From Hormoscilla sp. GM7CHS1pb (GTDB taxonomy: Bacteria > Cyanobacteriota > Cyanobacteriia > Cyanobacteriales > Desertifilaceae): a DNA stretch of 64,000 bases. The stretch spans positions 124,001-188,000 of the forward strand of contig JACONN010000003.1 of the NCBI GenBank assembly GCA_014323675.1, in the 5' to 3' direction. Below are positions 9,401-18,785 of the stretch, piece by piece. The notes under the pieces are model-generated. The model searched no databases. It was not told the origin of the DNA and was given only the letters and a program-made list of their open reading frames with translations. The position numbers and the translations under genes were made by a program. Each line of letters begins with the position of its first letter. Position 1 is the first letter of the stretch.

Positions 9401-9894
9401 AGTTGAGCGAGTTGACGATCGAGGGTCTGTTGCTCAAAAGACATCCCCTGTTGTAGGGGAATAAAGTAAGGTTTAAGGGCATCAGGTGGGGGAAGATGAG
9501 GTTGGAGCGATCGCTCGGTAGCGACGATGGCGATACGATCTTCCCCGGCAGTCGATTGAGCGACCAAATCAGCCAAGACCTGTATTTGACCCCAAGTCAT
9601 TTCCGACTCAGGGTCAAAAGGTTCATAGGGAGAAGCTTCCGAGGTAGGATAAAAATGCCAAATCTGCCAACCCATAGCCTCCAGTTGAGTAACCCAGCGA
9701 CTGGCTTCTTCGGTAGTAGCAGTAACTACAAACAGAGGGCGTTTCTGGGCCTGAGCCAAAGCGGAGGCCACCAATCCTTTAGGGAAGCGGGGGATACCCT
9801 GGAGAGTTAGGCACCCGGACCGTTCCAGTTTTCTGAGCAGTTCCTTCGTAAACTGAGAGCGTCCGATTTCGCGAATAATTGCAGAGAAAGCCAT
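6470..9894 (-). pseudogene. mfd: Transcription-repair coupling factor Mfd, one frameshift
   Basis: Mfd is a DNA translocase that removes stalled RNA polymerase at lesions and recruits UvrA. The 5' frame (9894-9073) holds the UvrB-like N-terminal domain; the second frame (9025-6470) holds the RNA-polymerase-interaction domain ([13 protein letters not shown]), the helicase core with Walker [29 protein letters not shown], and the C-terminal TRCF domain. The two join near 9070: LLDYLP in one frame, [11 protein letters not shown] in the other, implying a single indel. The summed length, about 1140 residues, is normal, so nothing else is missing. It is either a recent inactivating mutation or a sequence error. 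Confidence 0.93.
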
Positions 9895-10294
9895 AGGTAG
9901 AATGGTTGAAAGTCAATTTATGCTGCACTAGAATAACAATTAGTGAGTAGTATTATACTCAATTACAAGAGCAAATAATTGCGCTCGACGAGGGGCCAGA
10001 ACGACTGAGTAGCAGGCCAGACCCCTGTCCGGAGCGCGATGGAGGCGGTCCGGGAACCGGTGTCAGGAGACCCCATTAGTCAAAGAAAGCAGGTAGCGGG
10101 GGATGGTGGTTTAGGGGAGGGGTGGGGCCCCCCGATCGCGTAGCGTGCGCGCAGCGCAATCGGGAGAGTTGACTACCTGTGGCGAGATGGGAGTTTGGGG
10201 ACCCGACAGCAGAAACACTGTTTCAGGAATTGGCAAAAATTGATATGATTAAGAGTTAGATGGGATGTGATTTCCAAGCTAGATTGATGGCAGA
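9895..10294. other. Intergenic between mfd and devB
   Basis: About 400 bp with no conserved frame. It carries GC-rich repeat-like words (CGCGTAGCGTGCGCGCAGCG near 10140) and must contain the divergent promoters of mfd and the devB-like gene; I cannot place them with confidence. Confidence 0.4.
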
Positions 10295-10372
10295 GTGGGA
10301 AAGACAGATTGGGGTCGTGTTACTCTAATTGGAAGCAATAGGAGGGGAGCCAACCATTTCCCGGATTGGTTT

Positions 10373-11689
10373 ATGGGGCAGAAACCAAAGTCAGACAATG
10401 GCAGTTCGTCAAAAGCAACCACCAGTGGGTGGGTAATTGGTTTAGTCAGTGCTACTGCCTTCGTGATGGTAGTTGGCGTTTACAGCCTGTTGTCCGACTC
10501 AGAGGAACAGCAGACCCAGACCGTGCAAGCAAATCCCAGTACCGTGGCCGCATCGGTGACGGCCTTGGGGCGTCTGGAACCGGAAGGGGAAGTAGTCAAC
10601 CTTTCCAGTCCGACCTCCAACGAGGGCGGAACTGGCAGGATTACGAAACTGCTGGTGGAAGAGGGGGACCAAGTCAGCGCCGGACAGGTGGTGGGGATTC
10701 TGGACAGCCGCGATCGCCTGAAAGCGGGGTTAGACACAGCTAAAAAAGAAGTGGCGATAGCCCTTGCCCAGCTAAGCCAGGTAAGAGCCAGTGCCAAAGC
10801 GGGAGAAATAGCGGCCCAAGAGGCAGAAATAGAGCGGGTGAAGGCTCAACTGCGGGGAGAAACGGCGACTCTCCAGGAGAGGATCGATCGGTTAAAGGCG
10901 GAGTTGAGGGGGGAAACAGCGACCCAAGAGGCGAGGATAAAAGGATTAGAGGCAGAGTTAGAGAATGCGGAAAGGGAGTATACTCGCTATCAGAAGTTAC
11001 ACTTAGATGGTGTCATTAGCACGTCGGAGTTTGAAAGTAAGGTGCTAATCTGGCAAACGGCGAGGGAACGGTTGAATGAGGCGAAAGAGAATCTGAATAA
11101 AACTCAGTTAACTTTACAAAAGCAAATCGTCGAAACACAAGCTAATTTGAATCAAATAGAATCAACTCTGCAACAGCAAATTAACCGGGCCCAAGCAACC
11201 CTGGAACAAATTGCGGAAGTGCGAGATGTGGATGTCAAAGCAGTAGAAGCGGAAGTGGAACGGGCGATCGCGGCGGTGAGTCAGGCCCAGGCAGAACTGG
11301 AATTTGCTTTCGTGCGATCGCCGATAGATGGTCGCATATTAAAAATCCATACCCGTCCGGGAGAGCGAGTGGGGGATGATGGGATCGTGGAAGTAGGAAA
11401 CACGGACCAGATGTATGTGGTAGCAGAAGTATATGAAACAGATATAGGGGAAGTGCGGATCGGTCAGCGAGCAGTAGTAACTAGCGAACATGGAGGTTTT
11501 GAGGGAGAATTACAGGGAACAGTAGACCAAATCGGCTTGAGAATTGGCAAACAAGACGTGTTGGATAGCGATCCTGTGGCAGCGGTAGATGCGAGTATAG
11601 TAGAAGTAAAGATTCGCCTGGATGAGTCAGATAGTAAAAAGGTTTTTGGCTTAACTAATTTGAAGGTGCGGGTCAGAATTGAAATTTGA
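10373..11689 (+). CDS. devB: DevB-like periplasmic adaptor (HlyD family) of an ABC exporter
   Basis: A membrane-fusion protein that would link an inner-membrane ABC exporter to the outer membrane. It shows a cytosolic N-terminus, one transmembrane helix (WVIGLVSATAFVMVVGVYSL), the biotinyl-lipoyl half-motif TALGRLEPEGEVV and LVEEGDQVSAGQVVGILD, a long coiled-coil hairpin with repeated LRGETAT segments, then the second lipoyl half (FVRSPIDGRILKIHTRPGE) and the beta-barrel. ATG 10373 is preferred. A GTG at 10295 would add 26 residues, and neither has an ideal RBS. The devC and devA genes that usually follow are absent, so the partner transporter must be encoded elsewhere. Confidence 0.85.
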   Translation: MGQKPKSDNGSSSKATTSGWVIGLVSATAFVMVVGVYSLLSDSEEQQTQTVQANPSTVAASVTALGRLEPEGEVVNLSSPTSNEGGTGRITKLLVEEGDQVSAGQVVGILDSRDRLKAGLDTAKKEVAIALAQLSQVRASAKAGEIAAQEAEIERVKAQLRGETATLQERIDRLKAELRGETATQEARIKGLEAELENAEREYTRYQKLHLDGVISTSEFESKVLIWQTARERLNEAKENLNKTQLTLQKQIVETQANLNQIESTLQQQINRAQATLEQIAEVRDVDVKAVEAEVERAIAAVSQAQAELEFAFVRSPIDGRILKIHTRPGERVGDDGIVEVGNTDQMYVVAEVYETDIGEVRIGQRAVVTSEHGGFEGELQGTVDQIGLRIGKQDVLDSDPVAAVDASIVEVKIRLDESDSKKVFGLTNLKVRVRIEI

Positions 11690-11698
11690 TTTGGGAAT

Positions 11699-11898
11699 AG
11701 GAAATGGACAATTGCGAATGGACAATTGCGAATAGACAAGATTCTCGTTCCCGGAGCCTAGGAACGTAGTTTGGAGGCTCCCGCCTCCGTACCTGGTTAA
11801 TTGGAGATCGCCCGGTCAGGAGGTGAAAAAAATCGCCCCCTGCAAGCAGAAAGGGGCGATCGTTTAATGCGATTAATAAAGACAATTGCTTGTCGTCT
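11699..11898. other. Short repeats and degenerate hairpin
   Basis: Three tandem copies of about GGACAATTGCGAAT (11705-11735) are followed by a degenerate member of the CTCGTTCCC...GGGAACG palindrome family near 11744. No gene seen. Confidence 0.6.
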
Positions 11899-12135
11899 TT
11901 AAGCTTCTCTATTACCAAGCCCGCCTACTGTCATGGTATATAGTTCCTTCTCCAGGAGCTTGAGAATTCTTTGTTTATCTGACTCTTCCAGATCTCTTAT
12001 TTCTATACTGTCATCCTTGACTCTTAAAGACGGTGAAATATTTTGTTTGCCCTCCCAAGGCTTGATGCCTACAATTGCTGTGATTACAGTACCCAGAGAA
12101 GCTACAGCAGCTATTGACAGCATGATTTCTAACAT
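11899..12135 (-). CDS. Small membrane-anchored protein (78 aa), unknown
   Basis: One N-terminal hydrophobic helix (MLEIMLSIAAVASLGTVITA) is followed by a polar domain with VKDDSIEIRDLEESDKQRIL and a C-terminal Leu/Glu-rich helix. The I-x-I-R-D-L...KLL-E pattern recalls the short membrane proteins found beside bacterial effector systems (effector-associated constant components), but this is only a resemblance. It lies 24 bp downstream of the 127-aa membrane gene on the same strand, so they probably form a two-gene operon. Confidence 0.55.
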   Translation of the reverse strand: MLEIMLSIAAVASLGTVITAIVGIKPWEGKQNISPSLRVKDDSIEIRDLEESDKQRILKLLEKELYTMTVGGLGNREA

Positions 12136-12159
12136 TTTGAGAACCTCCGCTAAAAATTA

Positions 12160-12543
12160 TTAGTTTTCGCTTATTAATTTACAAGTGCCACTTGCAATGA
12201 CTGTCAAAACGAACATCACGATTGAAAAATAGGAAACTATACTTGGATCGTAAGAATTATCTGTTGAGACGTAGGGAAACCACAGACATGAAATAATGAG
12301 GAGTACAATTGTTAACCCTCCACAAAATAGCTTAATGAGGCGATTCTTTTCTGCACTTTCAAAAAATAGAGAACCGACTGCTTCCGCCGCGATCGCTACA
12401 CATACCAGAGAGAGTTCCCCTTTTGGAGATATGTTATCCAAACCTATAGAGCTTCCCTTCGCCACCATTGTCATAGCTTTGACTAGGAACGGTACTAATG
12501 GAACGGTCACTTTGAATAGCAGCCAACGTATAATCTTTTCCAC
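12160..12543 (-). CDS. Multi-pass membrane protein (127 aa), unknown
   Basis: The 127-residue product has three or four hydrophobic segments: an amphipathic N-terminus (IIRWLLFKVTVPLVPFLV), then LSLVCVAIAAEAVGSLFF, LFCGGLTIVLLIISCLWF and SIVMFVLTVIASGTCKLI. I do not recognise a family. It precedes the 78-aa membrane protein in the same direction and lies just downstream of the 3' end of group II intron A. Confidence 0.55.
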   Translation of the reverse strand: MEKIIRWLLFKVTVPLVPFLVKAMTMVAKGSSIGLDNISPKGELSLVCVAIAAEAVGSLFFESAEKNRLIKLFCGGLTIVLLIISCLWFPYVSTDNSYDPSIVSYFSIVMFVLTVIASGTCKLISEN

Positions 12544-12620
12544 GTACTAACTTTTACACCACTTACTTACAGACCACGCCTCCAAAGCGATATGCCTTGT
12601 TGGGGCGAGTTTTAACGGAC

Positions 12621-13415
12621 GGGGTCGAGCTAGGAATCACTTCCCAACCCTCCCATTCAAAACCGGACTTGCAACTTTCACTGCAGGAGGCTCCTGGTTG
12701 GCGGTCCCAAGACATGGGTGGACATTGGTTGAGTTACCTCTCCCTATCCTTATCTTGTAAAGTTTCTTCCTTCCGTGGTTTCCGTAATTCGGATGACATT
12801 AATGCCTGGCGCCGGGGGGTTTGTGCGGGAAAAGTAAACAAAAACCCGTTAATGCACTCTTTACTAACATCTGGCTTATCTGTGGCCCTATACTTTATTA
12901 CCTGGCCTAGGACTTCATCCACTATGTATACCTTTGACTCCTTTTTTGGCTCTTGCCATCCATGTAAATGGACAGTAGGTGACCTTACTCGGGTGCCTGG
13001 TTCCGTACCATTTTGAGATTACTATTTCCCTCGACTTCCCGCCATATCCGTCCGACGTCAGCATATCCCAGGCATTACCCCGGGCCACCTTCTCCATGTT
13101 TCGGAGCCAGCGTATCAGCCTTATTTCGCTGGATCAAATTAACGAGGCTTGCACAGGTTCACTTTCGTTAATCATGGGCACTTTCCTAGCGGCTTCTCCG
13201 GCTTGGGCTACCAGATTATCCTACATTTGAGTCCTTGCTCTCCACCACCAGTGATGTCACTCCGCAGCAGTTAGGACCGGTGTACCTCCCGTATTCGGAG
13301 GGTGGGGTTCGGACCCACAATGATTCCATAGTTCCCTGGCGTCGGAAACCAGTTTGAGCTGTCACACAATGGCAAATGAAGCCATCATCGTCGTTTACGC
13401 TCGAACGTTTCGCAC
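12621..13415 (-). mobile_element. Group II intron A, ORF-less
   Basis: Minus strand. The 5' end GTGCGAAACG (13415) fits the GUGYG consensus and parallels introns B and D in the window. Domain I words follow (GGCTGATACGCTGGC near 13150, compare ACACTGGCCC in B and D). The 3' part has a domain V-like hairpin GAGCCTCCTGCAGTGAAAGT then GCAAGTCCGGTTTT (about 12700-12660), and a domain VI-like stem GGGTTGGGAAGTGATTCC. At about 800 nt it is too short for a reverse transcriptase, and I see no RT motif. It is intergenic, just upstream of the NB-ARC gene's palindrome. Exact 3' end uncertain by a few bases. Confidence 0.7.
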
Positions 13416-13454
13416 TTCCCCTTTTTTATCATCATTGATATGGGCAGGGTTGAC

Positions 13455-13508
13455 GGCTCATTTTTGGCTCATTTATGCAAGAATGATAAAAATGAGCCAA
13501 AAATGAGC
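13455..13508. promoter_or_regulatory. Large palindrome upstream of NB-ARC gene, candidate operator
   Basis: The arm GGCTCATTTTTGGCTCATTT (13455-13474) is complemented by AAATGAGCCAAAAATGAGC (to 13508), with one mismatch at the outer end and a 14-nt spacer. Each arm itself is a direct repeat of GGCTCATTT. It ends 15 bp before the ATG at 13524. The gene's N-terminal helix-turn-helix makes autoregulation plausible (inference). Confidence 0.6.
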
Positions 13509-13523
13509 TAACAAGCAGGCAGT

Positions 13524-14987
13524 ATGGCAGTAAGTCTCCGAGCATCTCAACAAGGGCTAGAAATGGTCGATCGAGCCAGACGAAAGAGGGGTTGGACAAA
13601 AACAGCTATCATCTGGTGTGATATTGCTCACACTTCACAAGCAACCTTGAAGCGGTTTTGGCGGGGCCTGCCAATTCAGGAAAACGCCTTTGTTGAGATT
13701 TGCAAGGCTGTAGGGGAGAACTGGCAAGAGATTGTTGAGGAGAGTCCAACTCGGCAGAAAGAGGCGATGGTAGAGTTTTTTGCCTATGACGAAGCCTGGG
13801 TGGGTCGTAAGCAGCTGATTGCCGATCTCAGGGATAAGGTTGAGGGGTCGTGTCGAGTCTCGATCCTCACTGGCATTACTGGAATAGGGAAAACCGCTCT
13901 GGCGGAACGATTGGCGGTGGAGTTGCACCAAGACTGGTTGCAGGGCGACTGGACTAAGTTGGTTCAGGAGAATTTTGACAACGAGGATCGACCTTCAGAC
14001 TTTGGCAATGTTGCGTCTCGATGGCTAGCAAAGTGGGGAGAACCCGTAACGTCAGAAGACCGCAAGGATAGACAGCGGCTGCTGAATCGGTTGGTCAGAC
14101 GCTTGCAAGAGGAACGGTATCTGGTACTGATGGATTCTCTGGAAAACATTCTCAAAGGGAATGAAGATGAAGGCTGGAGTGATTTTTCCGATGAGTGGTG
14201 GGTGAGATTCTTTCAAAGCTTGCTAGCAGCAGAATCTTGCCAAAGCCGGATCGTCCTGACCTCACAGGATTTGCCAGCGCAGATAGCGACCTTCGGAACT
14301 CGTTACCAAAATTTTTGGTATTACCAACCCCTGAATGGACTGGAAGAACTGGAAAGGTTGGCATTGTTTGAGAAATATGCGCTCTTAGTGGAAGCGGAAT
14401 CACCAGGCAGACCTTATTTGATCAGAATTGGGGCTGCATACGAAGGGCATCCCTTGGCGTTGCGGGTGATTGCTGGAGAGATTGGCAGTAAGCCTTTTGA
14501 TGGTAATGTGGTAGCTTACTGGAACAAGTACGGGCAAGAAGTAGAAGAGGTGGAGAAAGCTATAGAAGAAGCGCAGACTAAAGGAATAACAGCATCAGCC
14601 GATGACCAGTGGCAGTTGCATCGATACACTCGCGAACTACGCCGTAATGTGCGATCGCGGCTGGAAAGGACATTTGGTCGGTTGAAAGAGGATGTCCTGA
14701 ATGCCTATCGGTTGCTTTGTGCCACTTCAGTATATCGCTGTCCCGTACCGGAGAGGTTTTGGCTGAGTCATTTGGAAGATTGGGATTGCGATTCCGATGA
14801 GCAAGAGAAGGCGCTGGATGCGTTGCGCGATCGCTATTTGGTTGAGGAAGTCGTTGAAAACGATCAATTCTTGCTGCGGCAGCACAATTTAATCCGCAGT
14901 GTAGCACTAGAACATTTAGCCTTAGCTATGCAGCTTGAGAATCTATGCCATCGGGGAAAGCACACTCCTTCAGATTATAGGTGCTAG
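13524..14987 (+). pseudogene. HTH/NB-ARC STAND ATPase, C-terminally truncated
   Basis: Residues 1-75 form an XRE-like helix-turn-helix (SQATLKRFWRGLPIQENAF). The NB-ARC ATPase follows: a leading WVGRKQLIADL, Walker A GITGIGKTA (about residues 116-124), Walker B RYLVLMDSLENI, sensor IVLTSQDLP, and the GHPLAL helix. The MHD position reads LRQHNLIRS, so the usual Met-His-Asp is altered. After VALEHLAL homology ends and the frame stops at 14987, with none of the WD40/TPR/LRR sensor repeats expected. STAND proteins of this layout act as signal-triggered switches; in bacteria some are anti-phage sensors. A sensorless protein may be dead or a constitutive repressor. Confidence 0.8.
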
Positions 14988-15061
14988 TCAAATAAGGCGC
15001 AATAACATCTTGCATAGTTAGCTTCCTGTTAAGCGATCGCCTTCATATTATACAGCAAACT

Positions 15062-15508
15062 ATGAAAGTAATTGAGCAAACGCCCATTTGCCTGACACTC
15101 CGTGCTTACCCCTGGAGTGCCTGGATCGTTGGTAGCATTTGGCTTGCTATCGGACTCTATTTCTTGTTTGTGATATTTATAGGCGCGATCGCACTTTTTA
15201 TCGGACTCCTCTATCTCCTGCTTGTCGCTCAAATCGAAACCTGCTATATTGACAAAATTATGGGATTAGTAATCTTGACAGAATATGGATTGTGTGGTAC
15301 AAAAGTCAGAGAACATGCGATCGGGGCGATCGCGACAGTAGAAGTAGAACAGTACAAAACCCGCAGCAAAGGTCATACTCGGGTTGGCTACCGCACGGTT
15401 CTAGTGCTGAAAAGGGGAGATCGCGTACCGGTTACAGTTCGCTACAAAAGTTGCCGTAAAAGTCAACAAGCAATAGCCGATCGCATCCGCACCTTTATCC
15501 ACCTGTAA
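15062..15508 (+). CDS. Conserved membrane protein (148 aa), unknown
   Basis: ATG 15062. The protein has two adjacent hydrophobic helices (AWIVGSIWLAIGLYFLFV and GAIALFIGLLYLLLVAQ), then a beta-rich soluble domain (IDKIMGLVILTEYG, AIGAIATVEVEQY, YRTVLVLKRGDRVPVTVRY) that resembles a bacterial PH-like fold. A HIP1 site lies inside the gene. Such two-helix plus PH-like proteins are common in cyanobacteria without known function. It stands alone, 75 bp from the truncated NB-ARC gene. Confidence 0.6.
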   Translation: MKVIEQTPICLTLRAYPWSAWIVGSIWLAIGLYFLFVIFIGAIALFIGLLYLLLVAQIETCYIDKIMGLVILTEYGLCGTKVREHAIGAIATVEVEQYKTRSKGHTRVGYRTVLVLKRGDRVPVTVRYKSCRKSQQAIADRIRTFIHL

Positions 15509-15525
15509 ACAGGATTCTGCTAATC

Positions 15526-15624
15526 GTCAATCTCCAAATCTGCATACTGAGCAAAGGAACCCAAATAGCGAGTCTCACCAGCAGCAACTTGTTCGAGACC
15601 GCGTCGCAGATGATCTGAGACTGT
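15526..15624 (-). pseudogene. Remnant of a small antitoxin-like gene
   Basis: About 33 codons on the minus strand (TQTVSDHLRRGLEQVAAGET, then RYLGSFAQYADLEIDD and stop) look like the C-terminus of a small DNA-binding antitoxin or conserved hypothetical protein. No start is available. The rest of 15509-15852 shows no gene. Confidence 0.3.
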
Positions 15625-15852
15625 TTGAGTTTAGCTGTTGCTCGCTCTGTTCTGGTTCGCTCTGTAACTGAGTCACTACTACTATCTTAGGAACTCCGAT
15701 TAAACAAGATGCTCATCTGAGAAGCCATAAAGTCTTGTCAGCAAGAGCATTTCAGACGATTTTGACACCTTATTAAATCCTCATTCCTTTTGGACCCGAG
15801 TAGTGATGCCATGGCTACTATCCTCTTTCTCTTGTTGGGTTATCCTCAAACT

Positions 15853-17109
15853 GGCTCTCCTGGGTTTTTGGTGTAAAATGTATACGGTGTTACAGTTTGA
15901 GGATTTACGAAATGGATTTTAATCTCGATAAATTATTGAATTTTCCCAATGCAACTGTTGAGAGTTGCTCTATCGTTGATGATATCAACTATTTTCAAAT
16001 TCGCTGGCTTAATGAAAAAATACAATGCCCTATTTGTGGAGAAACTATCACAAAAATACATCAAGAACGTCAAAGTTTAATTAGAGATCTGTCAGTGTTT
16101 GGGCGAGAGGTATATTTAAAAATTCCTCATCGACAATTTTTTTGTCATTCTTGTCAACATTATGTTTACGATTTTTCCGGAACGGTGCAATTAGATTTTA
16201 TTGACTGGCGAAGACGTCAAACCAGTCGATATCAAGAGTATATATCAGCGAGTTAAAGTAACTACAGTTATGCAAGTCAGTCGAGAAGAAAATTTGACTG
16301 AAAATCAAGTTCAAAGTATCTTTAATTTACTGAGTGCGCCGATTAGTAAAAAAAATGGTATCGGCCAAAACGTCTGAGTATTGATGAGATTAGTTTACGC
16401 AAAGGACACAAAGATTTTGTAACGGTAATTAGTGATATAGATACAGGAGAGTTATTAGAAGTAATCAATTCTCATAAACAGGATGAAATCATTGAAACCC
16501 TTGCGGGGATAGACTTAGAGGTTCGCGAAGGAGTTACAGAAGTCAGTATAGATATGTGGGGAGGTTATCCCTTAGTTGTAGAAAAAATGTTTCCAAATGC
16601 GCAAATAGTTTACGATCGATTTCATGTTATGCAGCATGTCAATCGTGAATTAAACAAATTACGCAGAACAGTCGGAGTGACGGAAAGAGGCAGTAAATAT
16701 TTATTGTTAAGCATAGGTGCATATCTTGATGTTGAAGACCAGGAAAAACTCAAATTACTTTTAGAACAATCTCCTTGTTTAAACATTGCATATCAGCTAA
16801 AAGAAGAACTTCGTTCTATATATGAAACCAGCAAGACATTGAAGTCAGCTACACGTCAACTTAAAAAATGGTTGATTTATGCTAAGTTGTTTTATCAACA
16901 ATCTGCTCAAATGATTAGCAGTCACCTGGAGGGTATTTGTAATTATTTTATTAGTCATGCAACAAGTGGAGTAATGGAAGGAATTAACAATAAAATTAAA
17001 CTGATTAAGCGTCAAGGATACGGTTTTACAAACTTTGAAAACTTCCGTTTACGTTTATTAGCTTGCTTCTCTGATAAGAAAAACTTATCACCATAAGTAC
17101 AGGAGACCC
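15853..17109 (+). mobile_element. ISL3-family insertion sequence with 8-bp target duplication
   Basis: The 1257-bp element has imperfect ends: left GGCTCTCCTGGGTTTTTGGT, right (complement) GGGTCTCCTGTACTTATGGT. It is flanked by perfect 8-bp repeats CTCAAACT at 15845-15852 and 17110-17117, typical of ISL3. It contains one transposase gene with two frameshifts. Confidence 0.85.
15912..17096 (+). pseudogene. ISL3-family transposase, two frameshifts
   Basis: ATG 15912 begins MDFNLDKLLNFPNATVESC. A zinc-ribbon follows (CPICGETI ... FFCHSCQ), then the DDE domain with LSIDEISLRKGHKDFVTVI, VSIDMWGGYPLVVEKMFPNA, YDRFHVMQHVNRELNKLRR and the terminal NNKIKLIKRQGYGFTNFENF. The frame changes near 16240 (inside GAGTATATATCAG) and again near 16350 (after a run of A). 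Without these it would be about 395 residues. The segment YDFSGTVQ (about 16168-16191) lies where family members have a shorter loop and coincides with a 17-bp word found elsewhere in the window. Confidence 0.85.
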
Positions 17110-17334
17110 CTCAAACTAGAGCACAGATTGCAGGACTGTGCCAGCCTGTTGGGAGTTGGGAGTGCAAGGGCAGAACGGAGTTCTTTCTTCTCCTATTTTC
17201 AAGAAGCATGAGACTTTCGCAATAGCATCACCGGGCCCATAGACCTATGGGTCTAGAAACCGGGTTTGGACTTTCAACCCTGGGTAAAGACCAGAGGATA
17301 TCTTGCCCTAACCAGTGCAATGGGCGATCGCCCA

Positions 17335-17892
17335 TCAACTCTGGAAGGGAAACTCAGCACAGACATGCCAGCGGTTGCTATCGTGAATCAGCAGCGTCAG
17401 GTTAGGGGGTGTAAACTGAAAGTGTAGCTGTCGGTGCTCGAATTCGGGCCAGGCCGCTTTGAAATTTTGCCGTGTCAAATCTCGAAAGGCTACAGTCATG
17501 TGAGGCGCGAAGGGGCGACTCTTGGCCATTGGGTCTACAATTGCTAAAGATGCTTCGGTGTGAGCGATTAACTGTTTCTGCAACCACATCAGTTCCGGCG
17601 TCTTGAGCACGTTAACATAGATAACTTTGGGCTTAAACGCGCCAAACCCCTCCAGAGTTACCGGCACTGGCGGGCGGCAGGCTGCAAAAGCCCTCAAGCA
17701 GTCTTGCAGCACCTCAAGATTGTCAGTTAACCACTTAAAGGGCGGTTGCAGGGTAACGTGGGGCGGCGAATTGAAGGCTTTGCAACTGGCGTAGCGATCG
17801 GCAAAATACTGCTTAATCTGGTTTACCTCATCCTGGATGGACTGGGGTGGCAGGAGAGCAACAAAGAATAATCGCTGTTCTGATTTGTCCAT
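17335..17892 (-). CDS. thpR: RNA 2',3'-cyclic phosphodiesterase (2H superfamily)
   Basis: A 185-residue member of the 2'-5' RNA ligase/cyclic phosphodiesterase family. Both catalytic HxT motifs are present: SPPHVTLQ (His45) and APHMTVAF (His131). The N-terminal RLFFVALLPP is also typical. ATG 17892 fits family length better than 17907. It hydrolyses 2',3'-cyclic phosphate ends of RNA in the cytoplasm. It is single and convergent with nothing; a repeat-rich gap separates it from the ISL3 element. Confidence 0.88.
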   Translation of the reverse strand: MDKSEQRLFFVALLPPQSIQDEVNQIKQYFADRYASCKAFNSPPHVTLQPPFKWLTDNLEVLQDCLRAFAACRPPVPVTLEGFGAFKPKVIYVNVLKTPELMWLQKQLIAHTEASLAIVDPMAKSRPFAPHMTVAFRDLTRQNFKAAWPEFEHRQLHFQFTPPNLTLLIHDSNRWHVCAEFPFQS

Positions 17893-17998
17893 AGGTCTAT
17901 CCACCATCTCTTAGGTTTTGGCCTTATACTACATAAGTAGCATAATATATTTAGGAGTAGCAGCGAAATTAAACTAGAAGATTGAGGGAAGCAAGCAA

Positions 17999-18248
17999 AT
18001 GCCCTGGTTTGCCAAAATCGAAGCAGGTATCGTGGACAAAGCCACCTTTGATAAATACGTGCCTGCTCACAAAGCCTATGTCCAAGACCCGATCGCCAAA
18101 GGACACAGTCCGCCTGCGGGGAGGCGGGATGTTACTATTTGATGCCGCTTCACGGGATGAAGCAGAAGCAATTGTTTCTGAAGACCCGCTAATCAAAAAT
18201 GGCGGCGTCAAATATGAACTTTACGAGTGGTGCAAGATTGCCTCATAA
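17999..18248 (+). pseudogene. YciI-like (YCII-related) protein, frameshifted
   Basis: ATG 17999, with GAGGGA upstream, begins MPWFAKIEAGIVDKATFDKY and VPAHKAYVQDPIAKGHS, the ferredoxin-like YCII fold with the conserved His of the AHKAY segment. The frame then stops at about 18140. The second half, GGGMLLFDAASRDEAEAIVS and NGGVKYELYEWCKIAS, lies in the next frame and ends at 18248. About ten central residues are altered, replaced by the GC-rich insert CCTGCGGGGAGGCGGGATG. The intact protein would have about 85 residues. It sits 38 bp upstream of smpB. Confidence 0.75.
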
Positions 18249-18286
18249 TCGTAGATTATGAGAAATATTTAGGAGAAAAGAGTAAG

Positions 18287-18754
18287 ATGTCTAAAGAAAG
18301 TAAAGGTTACAAAGTTGTAAGTGATAATCGGCAAGCTCGTTATTTGTACGAACTTCTGGATACTTACGAAGCTGGGATTGAATTGAAGGGAACAGAGGTG
18401 AAGTCAATTCGGGAAGGAAAGGTTAACCTCCGGGATGGATATGCCTTGATTCGGGATGGTGAAGCCTGGTTGCTGAACGTGCATATCTCGCCCCACCATA
18501 CCACGAGTCAGTATTTTAATCACGACCCCCGCCGGACTCGGAAATTGCTCTTGCATCGGGAAGAAATCCGCAAGCTGATTGGAAAAGTGGAACAAAAAGG
18601 CTTAACCTTGGTGCCTTTGAAAATGTATCTGAAAGATAGCTGGGTGAAAATTAGTATCGGTTTAGGCAAGGGAAAGAAACTGCATGATAAGCGCGAAGAT
18701 ATCAAACAGCGGGATGATAAACGCCAGATGGAACGGGCGATGAAAAATTATTAA
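18287..18754 (+). CDS. smpB: SsrA-binding protein SmpB
   Basis: SmpB binds tmRNA and brings it to stalled ribosomes for trans-translation. The ATG at 18287 follows TTAGGAGAAAAG. The 155-residue protein shows the OB-fold motifs NRQARYLYELLDTYEAGIEL, GTEVKSIREGKVNLRDGYA, HISPH, and the basic C-terminal tail KKLHDKREDIKQRDDKRQ, which inserts in the ribosomal decoding region. Length is normal and the frame is intact. Confidence 0.95.
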   Translation: MSKESKGYKVVSDNRQARYLYELLDTYEAGIELKGTEVKSIREGKVNLRDGYALIRDGEAWLLNVHISPHHTTSQYFNHDPRRTRKLLLHREEIRKLIGKVEQKGLTLVPLKMYLKDSWVKISIGLGKGKKLHDKREDIKQRDDKRQMERAMKNY

Positions 18755-18757
18755 GCA

Positions 18758-18785
18758 ATTCAAAATTCAAAATTCAAAATTCAAA
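18758..18785. repeat. Heptanucleotide tandem repeat (ATTCAAA)4
   Basis: Four perfect ATTCAAA units directly after the smpB stop codon, the short tandemly repeated repetitive (STRR) type common in filamentous cyanobacteria. The remaining gap to 19240 holds GC-rich palindromic words (AGGCAGC...GCTGCCT near 18848-18896) and no gene. Confidence 0.85.

Noticed and set aside
12597..13230. Several ORFs on both strands (139, 83, 62, 60 aa)
   Set aside because: They lie within group II intron A and show no protein motifs.
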